Assembly (NCBI RefSeq): GCF_027587175.1
Contig: NZ_JAPCID010000008.1
Coordinates: forward strand, 62,001 to 126,000
Direction: 5' to 3'
Source: Solirubrobacter deserti
GTDB taxonomy: Bacteria; Actinomycetota; Thermoleophilia; Solirubrobacterales; Solirubrobacteraceae
DNA: 64,000 bases
This document shows, one piece after another, positions 49,268 through 58,318 of this stretch; the first letter of the stretch is position 1; every line of letters begins with the position of its first letter. The notes beneath the pieces were generated by a model. That model did not search any database and was not told where the DNA came from. It was given only the letters and a program-made list of their open reading frames with translations. The position numbers and the translations under genes were made by a program.

Positions 49268-51301
49268 ATGCTGTTCCAGGACCCGCGGTCGATATACCTC
49301 TCGCCGATGGGTGAACTGGAGCCCGGCAGCGTCTTCGCCGGCCACAGGATCGAGATGGTGGCGGGGCGGGGCGGGATGGGCGTCGTCTATCGCGCCACCC
49401 AGCTGGCGCTCGATCGCACGGTCGCGCTGAAGGTCATCGCCGCCGGGCTGCTCGAGGACCAGACGGTCCGCGCCCGCTTCGTGCGCGAGTCGAAGATCGC
49501 GGCGAGCATCGATCACCCGAACGTGATCCCGATCTACTACGCGGGCGAGGAGCAGGGCATCGCCTACATCGCGATGCGCTACGTCGCCGGGGACGACGTC
49601 CGCAGCCTCGTCCGGCGCGAAGGCCCGCTCGCCTCGCAGCGCGCCGCCCACATGGTGGCCCAGACGGCCAGCGCGCTCGACGCCGCGCACGCCGCCGGCC
49701 TCGTGCACCGCGACGTCAAGCCCGCGAACGTCCTGCTCGGCCCCGAGGACCACGTCTACCTCACGGACTTCGGCCTCACCAAGCACGCGCTCAGCATCGC
49801 CGGCACGACGAAGCCCGGCCACTGGGTCGGGACGCTGGACTACGTCGCGCCCGAGCAGATCCGCGGGGAGCGCGTCGACGCCCGCGCAGACGTCTACGCC
49901 CTCGGCTGCCTGCTGCACTACACGCTGACCGGCGAGGTCCCGTACAAGCGCGAGGGGGACGAGGCCCGCCTGTGGGCCCACCTCAACGATCCGCCGCCCA
50001 AGCCGTCGGCGCACGGGGCGCCCGCCGCCTTCGACGAGGTCATCGCCAGAGCCCTCGCCAAGGACCCCGAAGCCCGCTACCCGTCCGCCGGGGATCTCGG
50101 CCGGGCAGCGAGAGCCGCGGCGGTCAACGACAGACCGCAGGAGAAGGAGCGGCTGGTCGCCAAGGGCGCCGCCGCGCCGGTCGAGTCGCCCACGGTGAGC
50201 GCCGCGCGGCCTGCCCCTCAGGCTCAAGACGAGGCTGAGACTCACGTCCAGGACCGCTCCAACCCCGGCGTCAAGCGCCGCCGCGCGCTGCTCGTCACCG
50301 CGCTGTTCGCCGCGGCGGGGGCGGGCATCGCGGCCGCGGTCGCGCTCGGCCTCGGCGACGGGGACGGCCCGGTTGCGCGGGCCACGCCGACCCCCACGCC
50401 GACCGCGACCCCCACGCCCGCCGGCGACGAGCCGCGCGTCGCGAAGGAGATCACGATCGGCCGTCGCCCGAACGTCGTCCGCGCCTACGGCGACAACGTC
50501 TACGTCGGCTCGTTCCGACAGGACCGCATCCGCATCGTCTCGGCCAAGACGGGCCAGGTGCGTTCCTATGCGCCGAAGGTCGGCATCGGCGTCAACGACG
50601 GTGCGTTCGGCTTCGGCTCGCTATGGCTGGCGATCGGCCGCGACAACCGGGTGGTGCGGCTCGACCAGCGCACCGGCCGCCCGGACGGCGCCCCCATCAG
50701 CGTCCCCGGCCCGCCCGGCGCGGTGGCGACCTCCAAGAACGCCGTCTGGGTCGCGCTCGTCCCGGGCGAGGGCGCGCCGGACCGGCTGCTCAAGCTCAAC
50801 CCGCGGACCGGCGCGACCGAGGCGAGCGTCGAGTACCCGTACGGGATCGGGTCGCTCGCGGCGAGCCCGAGCGCGCTGTGGGTCGCCGCCCGCCGGCGCG
50901 CGCGGGTCCAGCGCGTGAGCCTGGACACCGGCCGGGTCGTCAAGACGATCCGCGTCGGCAACAACCGCAGCGAGGACCTTGCCTACCGCGACGGCGCGCT
51001 ATGGGCCGCCGTGCCCAAGGACAACGCCGTCTACAAGATGACGACCGCGACCGGCGACCGGATCCCGATCAGCGTCGGCCAGCAGCCGCGCCAGCTCGCG
51101 CTCGGCGACGGCGTCGTCTACGTCACCAACTACAGCTCCAGCGACCTCTACACGATCGACGAGCGGAGCTCGCGCGTGGTCGGCGACCCGCTGCGGCTGT
51201 CCGTGAACCCGTTTTCGCTGGCGGTCGACGAAGACACGCTGTGGGTCTCCAGCCAGCCCGAGAACAAGCTCAGCCGCGTGGTCACAGGTCGCGGCGGGTG
51301 A
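49268..51301 (+). CDS. Transmembrane Ser/Thr protein kinase with extracellular beta-propeller
   Basis: 677 residues from the ATG at 49268; M14 (49307) is an alternative start. Kinase domain (about 25-280) with G-R-G-G-M-G-V-V-Y, A-L-K-V-I, catalytic H-R-D-V-K-P-A-N and D-F-G intact, and a G-T-L-D-Y-V-A-P-E-Q activation-loop end. One membrane helix follows (about residues 341-363), then a T-P-T-P linker and six or so beta-propeller/NHL-like repeats (W-V-A-L, Y-V-G-S, W-V-A-A) to the end. Typical actinobacterial sensor kinase with ligand-binding exterior. It converges with an FHA/winged-helix gene, a possible phospho-target. Confidence 0.93.
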   Translation: MLFQDPRSIYLSPMGELEPGSVFAGHRIEMVAGRGGMGVVYRATQLALDRTVALKVIAAGLLEDQTVRARFVRESKIAASIDHPNVIPIYYAGEEQGIAYIAMRYVAGDDVRSLVRREGPLASQRAAHMVAQTASALDAAHAAGLVHRDVKPANVLLGPEDHVYLTDFGLTKHALSIAGTTKPGHWVGTLDYVAPEQIRGERVDARADVYALGCLLHYTLTGEVPYKREGDEARLWAHLNDPPPKPSAHGAPAAFDEVIARALAKDPEARYPSAGDLGRAARAAAVNDRPQEKERLVAKGAAAPVESPTVSAARPAPQAQDEAETHVQDRSNPGVKRRRALLVTALFAAAGAGIAAAVALGLGDGDGPVARATPTPTPTATPTPAGDEPRVAKEITIGRRPNVVRAYGDNVYVGSFRQDRIRIVSAKTGQVRSYAPKVGIGVNDGAFGFGSLWLAIGRDNRVVRLDQRTGRPDGAPISVPGPPGAVATSKNAVWVALVPGEGAPDRLLKLNPRTGATEASVEYPYGIGSLAASPSALWVAARRRARVQRVSLDTGRVVKTIRVGNNRSEDLAYRDGALWAAVPKDNAVYKMTTATGDRIPISVGQQPRQLALGDGVVYVTNYSSSDLYTIDERSSRVVGDPLRLSVNPFSLAVDEDTLWVSSQPENKLSRVVTGRGG

Positions 51302-51965
51302 TCACGCCGGTCCGCATCGCCTGAAGCGCGAGCGAGGCGCGCTTCTGGTTCTGCGGCAGCGCGTCCACGCCGAAGACCTCGAACAGCGCCCGCAGCGTCG
51401 ACTTGACGGCGTCGACCGAGACGACCAGTTCGTCCGCGATCTGCTGGTTGGTCGCGGGCGTGGCGTACGTCGAGTCCTTGAACGGCCGGCACAGCGCGAT
51501 CAGCACCCGTCGCTGCGCGGGGGTGAGCAGCTCGCCGACGTGCGGACCCATCGCCGTGACGGTGGGCCGTGACACCGACTCGCCCGCGGGCGTGCGGAAG
51601 GCGAGCGTCACGCCGCCCACCGCGAGCACGTCTCCGTCCTTGAGCCGCTGCCGCGACGTCACCCGCGTCCCGTTGAGATAGGTGCCGTTGTGCGAGAGGC
51701 CGTCGTCGACCACGGTCCAGTCCGCGCCGATCCGCTCCAGCGCCGCGTGCACGCGCGAGATCTCGCTGTCCCAGTCGAGCACGACGTCGTTCGACGGGCG
51801 GCGGCCGATCGTCACCTGCTCGGTCCCGGGCGCGAGCTCGACGATCACCTGCAGGTCGTCCGCGTCCCGGTAGACCAGGAACGGCGTGCCGCGCCGCTCG
51901 GCGGCGATCCGCTCCTTGAGGTCCTGCGGGGTGGCGACGTGGGCGTCCAGCGGGGAGTCGGGCAC
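51282..51965 (-). CDS. FHA-domain protein with C-terminal winged-helix DNA-binding domain
   Basis: 227 residues from the GTG at 51965 (V-P-D-S-P-L-D). FHA domain at about 55-150: I-G-R-R-P-S-N-D-V-V-L, then S-R-V-H-A and N-G-T-Y-L-N-G, all needed for phospho-Thr binding. The C-terminal 80 residues (L-L-T-P-A-Q-R-R-V-L-I-A-L, N-Q-Q-I-A-D-E-L-V-V-S-V-D-A-V-K-S-T-L) form a helix-turn-helix region. FHA plus HTH suggests a transcription factor gated by kinase signalling. Ends 20 bases inside the 3' end of the convergent kinase gene. Confidence 0.85.
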   Translation of the reverse strand: MPDSPLDAHVATPQDLKERIAAERRGTPFLVYRDADDLQVIVELAPGTEQVTIGRRPSNDVVLDWDSEISRVHAALERIGADWTVVDDGLSHNGTYLNGTRVTSRQRLKDGDVLAVGGVTLAFRTPAGESVSRPTVTAMGPHVGELLTPAQRRVLIALCRPFKDSTYATPATNQQIADELVVSVDAVKSTLRALFEVFGVDALPQNQKRASLALQAMRTGVITRRDL

Positions 51966-52118
51966 GCGTGCAGCGTAAACGGGACGGCGGCGCGCGTGGG
52001 GGCCACCAAGGGGTGAATCCGAGCTCCACCTCGGGGGTGGGCGCTTCCACCCTTGGCGAATAGGCACGCCCCCGGGCTTCCGGGATCGTCTGGGTCACTC
52101 CCCAGGAAAGGCCCCAAC

Positions 52119-54173
52119 TTGATTCGCTCCCTCTTGGCCGCCCTCGTGGCGGTCCTGCTCCTCGCTGCGCCCGCGTCGGCCATGGACGACGCCGGCTACT
52201 TCCGCGTCGCCGACGAACTCCAGCAGACCTTGAACTCCCGCTGGGATGGCGACGCCGGCTACTACAAGCTCGGTGGTGGTGGTGTCGAGCCGATGGCGAA
52301 CTCGATGCTGCTGCTCACCCACTCGGTCGCGGCGATGAAGGGCTGGACCGGGCCCTCGAGGAACGACGCGCGAGCGCGCGCCCTCGCCGCCCGGCTCGTC
52401 AGACCCGGCGGCCCGTACGTGACCAAGCCCGCGGCCGGCCAGGCCCACGCGCCCGGGTGGGTGAACTCGATGAGCGGCCGCGGCGGGCAGCACCTGGTGT
52501 TCGACGCGGAGGTCGTCGACGGCCTCGTGTACGCCTATCGCGCGCGGCAGGAGCTCGACCTGCCCGCTTCGACCGTGCAGGGCATCCGCGAGGCGATCCA
52601 CCGCACCGTGCGCGGGCCGTTCTGGCGCTGGCCGACCATTCGCTTGAATCAGGTCAACTGGTACTCGCTGATGTACGCGGCGGACGCGACCGTGACCGGC
52701 GACCGCACCCTGCTGCGGAGGGACATGTCGCTGCAGCTGCGGCGCTTCTTCGCCCAGGCCCGTGCGGGCGGCGCCGGCTCGAGGATCGGCAACTTCGGCC
52801 CCGGCATGCGCTTCCACTACCTGCCGCACATGCCGCTCAACGTCGACAAGAACGTCGACAGCGCCGAGTACGCGAACATCGTCCTCACCTTCACGCGCTT
52901 CTACGACCAGGCCCGGCGCGCCGGCATGCCGCAGCTGCCCGCCTCCTCGCGCGCGCTCGCGCAGCAGTGGATCAAGCGCGTGATCAGCGGCTACTGGACC
53001 CACAGCGGGTACATGAACTGGGACTCCGGCCTCGGCTTCGACCGCTGGCACCAGGGCAAGAAGTTCGGGCTCACGCAGGAGGCGCTGATCGGCGTCGCGA
53101 CCGGCGCGCAGTCCCTGCTCCCCGGTGCCGAATGGGCGCGCTACGCCAAGTACATGCTCGACCGCGGGCTGGAGTTCTACGTGCGCGAGTCCGAGCGCGC
53201 CGGCGGCGTCCCCGACCCGCTGTTCTTCGATGTCAACACGGTGCCGCAGGGCGAGGGCTCCGCCCGGCTCGCCGTCGCTCGCGTGATGGCCAACGCCGCG
53301 CGGGCCGTGGACGCCGGCATGGGCGCGATGCGCGCGCAGGAGCCGCCGTCGCTCTACGCGTTCGACCCGGACATCGGCCGCCTCGCCGTGACGACGCCCA
53401 AGTACAACACCGCGATCGTCGCCGTCAACCAGAAGGCCTTCCCGTACGGCGGACTGGACCTCGCGCGGCTGTTCGACGGTGAGCAGGACGTGGTGTCCAA
53501 CATCGGTGGCCGTCCGCCGGCCTCCTTCGGCCTGATGGTCCGCGACGTCGCCGGCCGTCGCGTGACCGCCTCGCAGGTCGGACGGTCGCGCGTGTCGGCC
53601 GGCGTGCGACCCCTGACGCTGTTGCGCGCGCCGTCCGGTGCCGGTGCCGTGTCCTCGGCGTCGGTGGGCCGCGCCTACGCCGGTGCGTTCCGCGACCTGC
53701 GCGTGACCGGCGCCGTGAGCGCACGCGGTCTGCTGACGCGGGTCACCCACCGCTTCACCCGGGACTGGATCCAGACGTCCTGGACCGCGACCCGCCGCAG
53801 CGGCACCGCCCGCTACACCGCCGACGTGCTGTTCCCCTCGTGGGGAGGACGGGACGCCCGAGTGACCGCCGTGCTGCGCGACGGCTCGAAGGTCACGGTG
53901 GGCTCACGCCTGGTCCGGCTCACGTCCGTGAAGTACCTGTGGGTGCAGAGCGAGCGGTCAGGCTACGTCGTCGTGCCCGTCGGCACGCGGCCCGCCGGCG
54001 CCGGCGTGCACACGTTGCGCGTGAGCGCCCAGAGCTCCGACCCCCGCCCCGGCCCCACCGCCGCGATCCAGATCGCCCGCGCCAAGCGCTTCAGCCGCGC
54101 CGCCCTGACCGTCCGCCTCGCCCCCGTCCAGGACGAGGCTGAGGCGGCCGCCACGGCAGCGCAGCTCGGATGA
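52119..54173 (+). CDS. Large secreted protein, probable alpha/alpha-toroid domain plus beta-sandwich tail
   Basis: 684 residues from a TTG at 52119, chosen because AGGAAAGG lies seven bases upstream and the signal peptide begins there (I-R-S-L-L-A-A-L-V-A-V-L-L-L-A-A-P-A-S-A). Residues about 25-440 are helix-rich with many aromatic/His positions (N-Q-V-N-W-Y-S-L-M-Y, G-Y-M-N-W-D-S-G-L-G-F-D-R-W-H-Q-G), suggestive of an (alpha/alpha)6 barrel as in polysaccharide lyases. The rest is beta-rich (about 440-684), like lyase C-terminal domains. No family signature that I can name; a polysaccharide-degrading role is a guess. Confidence 0.75.
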   Translation: MIRSLLAALVAVLLLAAPASAMDDAGYFRVADELQQTLNSRWDGDAGYYKLGGGGVEPMANSMLLLTHSVAAMKGWTGPSRNDARARALAARLVRPGGPYVTKPAAGQAHAPGWVNSMSGRGGQHLVFDAEVVDGLVYAYRARQELDLPASTVQGIREAIHRTVRGPFWRWPTIRLNQVNWYSLMYAADATVTGDRTLLRRDMSLQLRRFFAQARAGGAGSRIGNFGPGMRFHYLPHMPLNVDKNVDSAEYANIVLTFTRFYDQARRAGMPQLPASSRALAQQWIKRVISGYWTHSGYMNWDSGLGFDRWHQGKKFGLTQEALIGVATGAQSLLPGAEWARYAKYMLDRGLEFYVRESERAGGVPDPLFFDVNTVPQGEGSARLAVARVMANAARAVDAGMGAMRAQEPPSLYAFDPDIGRLAVTTPKYNTAIVAVNQKAFPYGGLDLARLFDGEQDVVSNIGGRPPASFGLMVRDVAGRRVTASQVGRSRVSAGVRPLTLLRAPSGAGAVSSASVGRAYAGAFRDLRVTGAVSARGLLTRVTHRFTRDWIQTSWTATRRSGTARYTADVLFPSWGGRDARVTAVLRDGSKVTVGSRLVRLTSVKYLWVQSERSGYVVVPVGTRPAGAGVHTLRVSAQSSDPRPGPTAAIQIARAKRFSRAALTVRLAPVQDEAEAAATAAQLG

Positions 54174-54265
54174 CCCGAATGATGGTGCGAAAGCTCCCGT
54201 AGACCCTGCCCGGACGTGCCGGTCGTCGTCCCCCTCCTCCCACGGAGGGCGGCGACGGCGTCCGC

Positions 54266-54403
54266 TCAGCGCTGCGGTGGCTCGACGAGAACCAGCTTCC
54301 CCCGGTTCAGCATCTGCGCGATTGCACAGGCCTTCTCGATCTGCGAGTAGGTGTACCGAACGGGGTTATGCAGGGTCTCGATGTGGACGCCAGGGATCTG
54401 CAT
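54266..54403 (-). CDS. Small conserved-looking protein, 45 aa
   Basis: ATG at 54403 preceded by GGGGAATC. It reads M-Q-I-P-G-V-H-I-E-T-L-H-N-P-V-R-Y-T-Y-S then a helical Q-I-E-K-A-C-A-I-A-Q-M-L-N-R-G-K-L-V-L-V and stops at 54266. Amino-acid composition is normal, unlike antisense shadow frames in this GC-rich DNA. It fills the otherwise empty 300 bp between the 52119 gene and tRNA-Gly. Function unknown. Confidence 0.45.
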   Translation of the reverse strand: MQIPGVHIETLHNPVRYTYSQIEKACAIAQMLNRGKLVLVEPPQR

Positions 54404-54472
54404 GGACCCATGATTCCCCGAAAGCCCTCCTTCCCAACACGCGCGGCGATATCATGGCGCCCGAGTCGGCCC

Positions 54473-54543
54473 GCGGGCGAAGTGTTGTGGTTGCACAGGA
54501 GCCTTCCAAGCTCTTAGGGCGGGTTCGATTCCCGTCGCCCGCT
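54473..54543 (+). tRNA. tRNA-Gly (TCC)
   Basis: 71 nt. Acceptor GCGGGCG/CGCCCGC, anticodon stem GAGC/GCTC around CTTCCAA (anticodon TCC), T-arm GCGGGTTCGATTCCCGT, discriminator T. 24 bases before tRNA-Pro. Confidence 0.93.
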
Positions 54544-54567
54544 TCGCTAGGGTCGGCGAACACACAT

Positions 54568-54641
54568 CGGGGAGTGGCGCAGTCTGGTAGCGCACCCGGC
54601 TGGGGGCCGGGCGGTCGCAGGTTCAAATCCTGTCTCCCCGA
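54568..54641 (+). tRNA. tRNA-Pro (GGG)
   Basis: 74 nt. Acceptor CGGGGAG/CTCCCCG (C1-G72 is the usual Pro identity pair), anticodon stem CCCGG/CCGGG around CTGGGGG (anticodon GGG), T-arm CAGGTTCAAATCCTG, discriminator A. Confidence 0.95.
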
Positions 54642-54647
54642 CTTGAC

Positions 54648-54671
54648 GAAGGCCGCGCAACCGCGGCCTTT
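54648..54671 (+). terminator. Terminator after tRNA-Pro
   Basis: AAGGCCGCG and CGCGGCCTT form a perfect 9-bp stem with a CAAC loop, followed by a short T run. It ends the Gly-Pro tRNA unit. Confidence 0.85.
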
Positions 54672-54779
54672 CGGCGTGTCAGAGCCGGTCGCCGACACGG
54701 CCGCTGCAAACTGGGTGCAATTGCTGCTCCTCGCCCCTATAAGGGCCATGCCACAACAACACGGCGCCGTCCGTATCGC

Positions 54780-55210
54780 TTCAAAGAGACCTCGCGTAGC
54801 ACGCGCGCGCATCGAGGCGTCGAAGAGCTCGTGCTGGTTGCCGCCGGACTCCTTGGCCCGGTGCATGGCAGTGTCCGCATCGCGAATGACATCCTCGGCC
54901 GCCGCCGCGCCGTCGGCTGTCAGCGCGATGCCGATGCTGGCGCTGATCGTGAAGGTTCCGGACTCGAGCAGAATCGGCGCCTCGCGCGCGCGGAGCAGCC
55001 GGCGTGCGAGATGGACTGCCTCGAGCTCTTGGCCGAGGTCCTCGCACAACACGACGAACGCGTCGCCGCCGAGTCGCGCCAGCGTGTCGCTGCCGCGGGG
55101 CGCGGGACTGCAGCCTTTGGGACGACCGCCTCGAGGAGGTCGTCGCCGGCGGCATGGCCGAAGCCGTCGTTGACCGCTTTGAAGCGATAGAGATCCAGCA
55201 CGAATACACG
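54780..55210 (-). pseudogene. GGDEF-domain remnant (frameshifted, truncated)
   Basis: Read from 55210 the frame gives R-V-F-V-L-D-L-Y-R-F-K-A-V-N-D-G-F-G-H-A-A-G-D-D-L-L-E-A-V-V; a frame change near 55110-55130 leads into S-D-T-L-A-R-L-G-G-D-A-F-V-V-L and S-I-G-I-A-L...R-D-A-D-T-A-M-H-R-A-K-E-S-G-G-N. This is the core of a GGDEF cyclase, but the start of the domain is missing and the signature is G-G-D-A-F. It follows the tRNA-Pro terminator on the opposite strand. A decayed diguanylate cyclase; not functional. Confidence 0.8.
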
Positions 55211-55538
55211 TGTCGCTCAAGGCGACGCCGGACCGAGGTGCGTCAAGGCGGGCTGACGTCTGTTTACACATGGCGGCGGGCGGGGTAGGTCGTGAGGGTC
55301 GAGGGCAGTGAGGTCGACACTCGAACCAAGCGAGTGTCGAACCGTTGACTTCGTCGGACCGATGGCGCCGCACGCTCCGTCCCGCGTCCGCGACTTGCGC
55401 TCTCGCCATCCGGCCGGACCGAGTCGCCGGCCCGTAATTGCTGCGACCGCGCGGTCCGCCCCTCGCGACTTTCTTCTCCGTGCCGCATCAGCGACGCGTG
55501 TCCGATGTCGCGACGACAACGAAACCCAGGAGGCCGAC
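55211..55538 (+). other. Intergenic region before the stress-type gene group, possible SigB-like promoter
   Basis: No convincing gene on either strand. GTTTAC (55262-55267), 15 bases, GGGTAG (55283-55288) resembles a SigB/SigF-type stress promoter, about 250 bases upstream of the gene at 55539. This fits PRC-barrel genes, which are often general-stress genes, but the match is loose and the leader would be long. Confidence 0.3.
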
Positions 55539-55829
55539 ATGGCCGCAGCACCCGCATCCGAGCGAACCCACACGCGCTCAGACTCCACTTCGGTCCGGCG
55601 CAGCACCGAGACCAAGGCCGCGTTCAAGACCACCGAGCTGATCGCGTACGTCGCGGCCGTCGTCGCCGTGCTGATCGCCGCGATGGTGGTCGATGAGAGC
55701 AACGCCGGCGGCTTCGGCGCTCAGCAGGCGTGGCTGTACGTGACGCTGCTGACCGTGGGCTACATGATCAGCCGCGGGCTGGCGAAGTCCGGCAGCCGTG
55801 ACCCGTACACCGCCGACCGCGACCACTAA
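55539..55829 (+). CDS. Small two-helix membrane protein
   Basis: 96 residues from the ATG at 55539 with CAGGAGG seven bases upstream. A polar N-terminus (about 30 residues), two membrane helices (I-A-Y-V-A-A-V-V-A-V-L-I-A-A-M-V and A-W-L-Y-V-T-L-L-T-V-G-Y-M-I) joined by a short acidic loop, and a charged tail ending D-P-Y-T-A-D-R-D-H. First of three closely spaced genes with the PRC-barrel gene last. Function unknown. Confidence 0.75.
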   Translation: MAAAPASERTHTRSDSTSVRRSTETKAAFKTTELIAYVAAVVAVLIAAMVVDESNAGGFGAQQAWLYVTLLTVGYMISRGLAKSGSRDPYTADRDH

Positions 55830-55832
55830 GCC

Positions 55833-56489
55833 ATGACGGTCACCGACTCGCTGGCCAACGGCACGCGCGCTGCGCACGACGTCGGTCTCGCGGCCTGGCT
55901 GGGCGGCGCGATGTTCGGCAAGTTCGCGCACAACCCGTCGCTCGTGAACATCGCGAGCCACACGGAGCGCGGGAGCGTGTCCAACGCGGCGTGGAACGGC
56001 TACAACGCGATCAACTCCGCTGGGCTCGGGGCCGCAGCCATCGGTTGGACGGCCGCGCGCCTCACTGAGACCCGGCCGACGAACCTGTCCGCGACCGAAC
56101 GGACGCTCTCGTCGGCCAAGGACGGCCTGATGGCCGCCGCCGTGCTGACCGGCGTGGCCAGCGGCGTGCAGGGCGCGCGCCTGGCGCGCCAGGCGCCCGA
56201 CGGTGCGGTGCCGGTCGAGACGGGCACCAAGCCGGCGGCCGAGACGCCGGAGAAGGCCGCGCGCATTCAGCGCAGCCTGGGCGTCCTGGGCTCGGCCAAC
56301 ATCGTCACGGGCGTGGCACTCGTCGCCGTCAACGCGGTCCTAGCGCAGATCAACCACAGCCACCCGGCGAAGAAGCGGGCGTTCTCGCGATCGTCCTCGC
56401 CCCGGGGCTCGAACAGCCCCCTATGGGTCGGCGCGGCCGTAAGCTCGGCGGCCGCGGCGCTCGACCAGGCCCGCCGCCGGCGCGCCTGA
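55833..56489 (+). CDS. Membrane-associated protein of unknown function
   Basis: 218 residues, four bases after the previous stop. It begins M-T-V-T-D-S-L-A-N-G-T-R-A-A-H-D-V-G-L-A-A-W-L-G-G-A-M-F-G and has three or four moderately hydrophobic helices (around 15-30, 60-75, 105-120 and 155-175) and a basic tail ending D-Q-A-R-R-R-R-A. Similar genes often accompany PRC-barrel stress proteins in actinobacteria; role unknown. Confidence 0.75.
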   Translation: MTVTDSLANGTRAAHDVGLAAWLGGAMFGKFAHNPSLVNIASHTERGSVSNAAWNGYNAINSAGLGAAAIGWTAARLTETRPTNLSATERTLSSAKDGLMAAAVLTGVASGVQGARLARQAPDGAVPVETGTKPAAETPEKAARIQRSLGVLGSANIVTGVALVAVNAVLAQINHSHPAKKRAFSRSSSPRGSNSPLWVGAAVSSAAAALDQARRRRA

Positions 56490-56556
56490 GCCGGCGCGCA
56501 TTACCCGGCCCGACGACCGTCGGCCCGTCGCGAATTTCAAGCACAAGGAGGCCACC

Positions 56557-57321
56557 ATGGCCACCACCCAGAACGACGTCCTCAGCTGGCGCGGACAGAC
56601 CCTGATCGACGCCCATGACGACAAGATCGGCACGATCGAGGACATCTACCTCGACGCCGACAGCAACGAGCCCGAGTGGGCGCTGGTCACCACCGGGCTG
56701 TTCGGCACCAAGCAGTCGTTCGTTCCGATCCAGGACGCGAGCGAACGCGACGGCGGCATCCGCGTCCCGTTCGAGAAGGCGACCGTCAAGGACGCCCCGA
56801 AGATCGAGCCCGACGGCGCCCTCTCCCCGCAGGAGGAGAGCAACCTGTTCCGCCACTACGGCCGCGAGCAGGACGACGCGTCCACGCGTGCCGGGCGCCC
56901 CCTCGACACGGGTGAGCGCGGCGGTCCGGGCCGGGACACGAGCGGCCCGAACACCGACGACGCCATGACGCTGTCCGAGGAAGAGCTCCGCGTCGGCACG
57001 ACCGAGCGCGAAGCGGGCCGCGTGCGGCTCAAGAAGTACATCGTCGAGGACCAGGTGACCCAAACGGTCCCGGTGCGGCGCGAGGAAGTGCGGATCGAGC
57101 GCGAGCCGATCACGGACGCCAATCGCGGCGACGCGCTCGACGGTCCTGACCTCTCCGAGGAGGAGCACGAGGTCGTCCTGCACGCCGAGGAGGCCGTCGT
57201 CGACAAGAAGACGGTCCCCAAGGAGCGCGTGCGCCTCGACAAGGACGTCACGACCACGGACGAGACCCTCTCCGACACGGTGCGCTCTGAGCGCGTCGAC
57301 GTCGACGACTCGCGCCGCTGA
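56557..57321 (+). CDS. PRC-barrel plus DUF2382 (YsnF/AvaK-type) stress protein
   Basis: 254 residues; AAGGAGG is seven bases upstream of the ATG. N-terminal PRC-barrel (about 8-85: T-L-I-D-A-H-D-D-K-I-G-T-I-E-D-I-Y, W-A-L-V-T-T-G). After an acidic linker comes a DUF2382 domain (about 140-245) with E-E-L-R-V-G and K-K-Y-I-V-E-D-Q-V-T-Q-T-V-P-V-R-R-E-E-V repeats. Such proteins are linked to general stress in cyanobacteria, Bacillus and Deinococcus/actinobacteria. Last gene of the group; a strong terminator follows. Confidence 0.9.
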   Translation: MATTQNDVLSWRGQTLIDAHDDKIGTIEDIYLDADSNEPEWALVTTGLFGTKQSFVPIQDASERDGGIRVPFEKATVKDAPKIEPDGALSPQEESNLFRHYGREQDDASTRAGRPLDTGERGGPGRDTSGPNTDDAMTLSEEELRVGTTEREAGRVRLKKYIVEDQVTQTVPVRREEVRIEREPITDANRGDALDGPDLSEEEHEVVLHAEEAVVDKKTVPKERVRLDKDVTTTDETLSDTVRSERVDVDDSRR

Positions 57322-57331
57322 GTGAGCATCC

Positions 57332-57359
57332 GCTCTGACTGGCTGAAGCCAGTCAGAGC
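57332..57359 (+). terminator. Hairpin terminator after PRC-barrel gene
   Basis: GCTCTGACTGGCT and AGCCAGTCAGAGC are perfectly complementary (13 bp, minimal loop), ten bases after the stop codon. Confidence 0.85.
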
Positions 57360-57455
57360 TCGCTCGCCCAGGCGATCCGACGAGGGAGCTCGCACCGATG
57401 AGGCGATCAGCGTCGCGTCAGCGCGCCGTGCGCCGGCGCTTGACGTCGGTCTCGA

Positions 57456-58009
57456 ATCGGTCGGCCGCCTATGGCACGTGGACGAGCACGCCGGGATCGA
57501 GGTCCGACGGACCCAGAACTCGCCTTCCCAGCTGCCGGCGTGGCGCACGCAGCTCATGATCCGCTCGGCGACGTCCGCGTCCTCTGGGCCGACGGTCAGC
57601 TCGGCGATCGAGCGGCCCAGGACCTCGGGCCGTATCCAACCGTACAGCCGCTCCGCCGCGAGGTTCCAGCCCGGACGATTCCCTCGAGGTCGGTTCCGAT
57701 CATGGCGACCGCAACCTCGGGTGGCGCCGACCTCTCCGCCTCCGGAGCGGAACCGGTGTCCGCCGCCAGATACGCGCCCCAGTCGCGCGGCACGTCGAGC
57801 AGTTGCGCGGCCTGGTGGCGCACATGTAGGAGAGGCGCGGCGGAGCGACCCTTCGCGGCAGCCCGGCGAGTGCGAATGGCGCGGGCGCGGGCGGCCTGCG
57901 CCCCGGCCGCATCGCCCCGACGTTCGGCGCGCTCGGCCAGGCCGGCCACGCCGGCGGCGATGGTCACGGCGCGGTGATACAGCGCGACCAACCCATCCAC
58001 GGGCAGCAC
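57456..58009 (-). pseudogene. PAS-domain regulator, frameshifted and truncated
   Basis: From an ATG at 58009 the frame gives a helical, Arg/Ala-rich N-terminus (about 85 residues) and V-A-M-I-G-T-D-L-E-G-I-V-R, the start of a PAS domain. Near 57670 one base appears to be missing: the rest (W-N-L-A-A-E-R-L-Y-G-W...V-L-G-R-S-I-A-E-L-T-V-G-P-E-D...G-S-W-E-G-E-F-W-V-R-R) continues in another frame and then stops making sense near 57490. The output domain (GGDEF, kinase or PP2C in relatives) is gone. Real mutation or sequencing error cannot be told apart by reading. Confidence 0.7.
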
Positions 58010-58318
58010 CGCCCGGTCTGACTCGTGGCTCAGGGTTGCTTGCGCTGTTCCGTGCGACGATTCTCACAGGCTTCCCTTTGGGTGACTCGATGGCCGCAGG
58101 CATCGTCGGTGCCCTGAGCGCGATCCGCCGTCCTGCGATGCGCTCCACTTCGACGGTTCCGGTCCGTTTGGGGCGAGAGTACTCCGCACAGGTCCTTCTC
58201 CACGCGCCCGAGAGCCGTCCCGTGGACTCTTCGCCTCACGTCCTCCACCAGCGCTTGGGCGTCGGCGAGCCTCCCGTGCTGGCGCGCGGCGCCACGCGTG
58301 TGCGATAGAACTCGTGCC

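Noticed and set aside
57630-57650. Fifth TATCC-type operator (CGTATCCAACC)
   Set aside because: The second half-site is missing and it lies inside the PAS remnant; single GTATCC copies elsewhere fail likewise.
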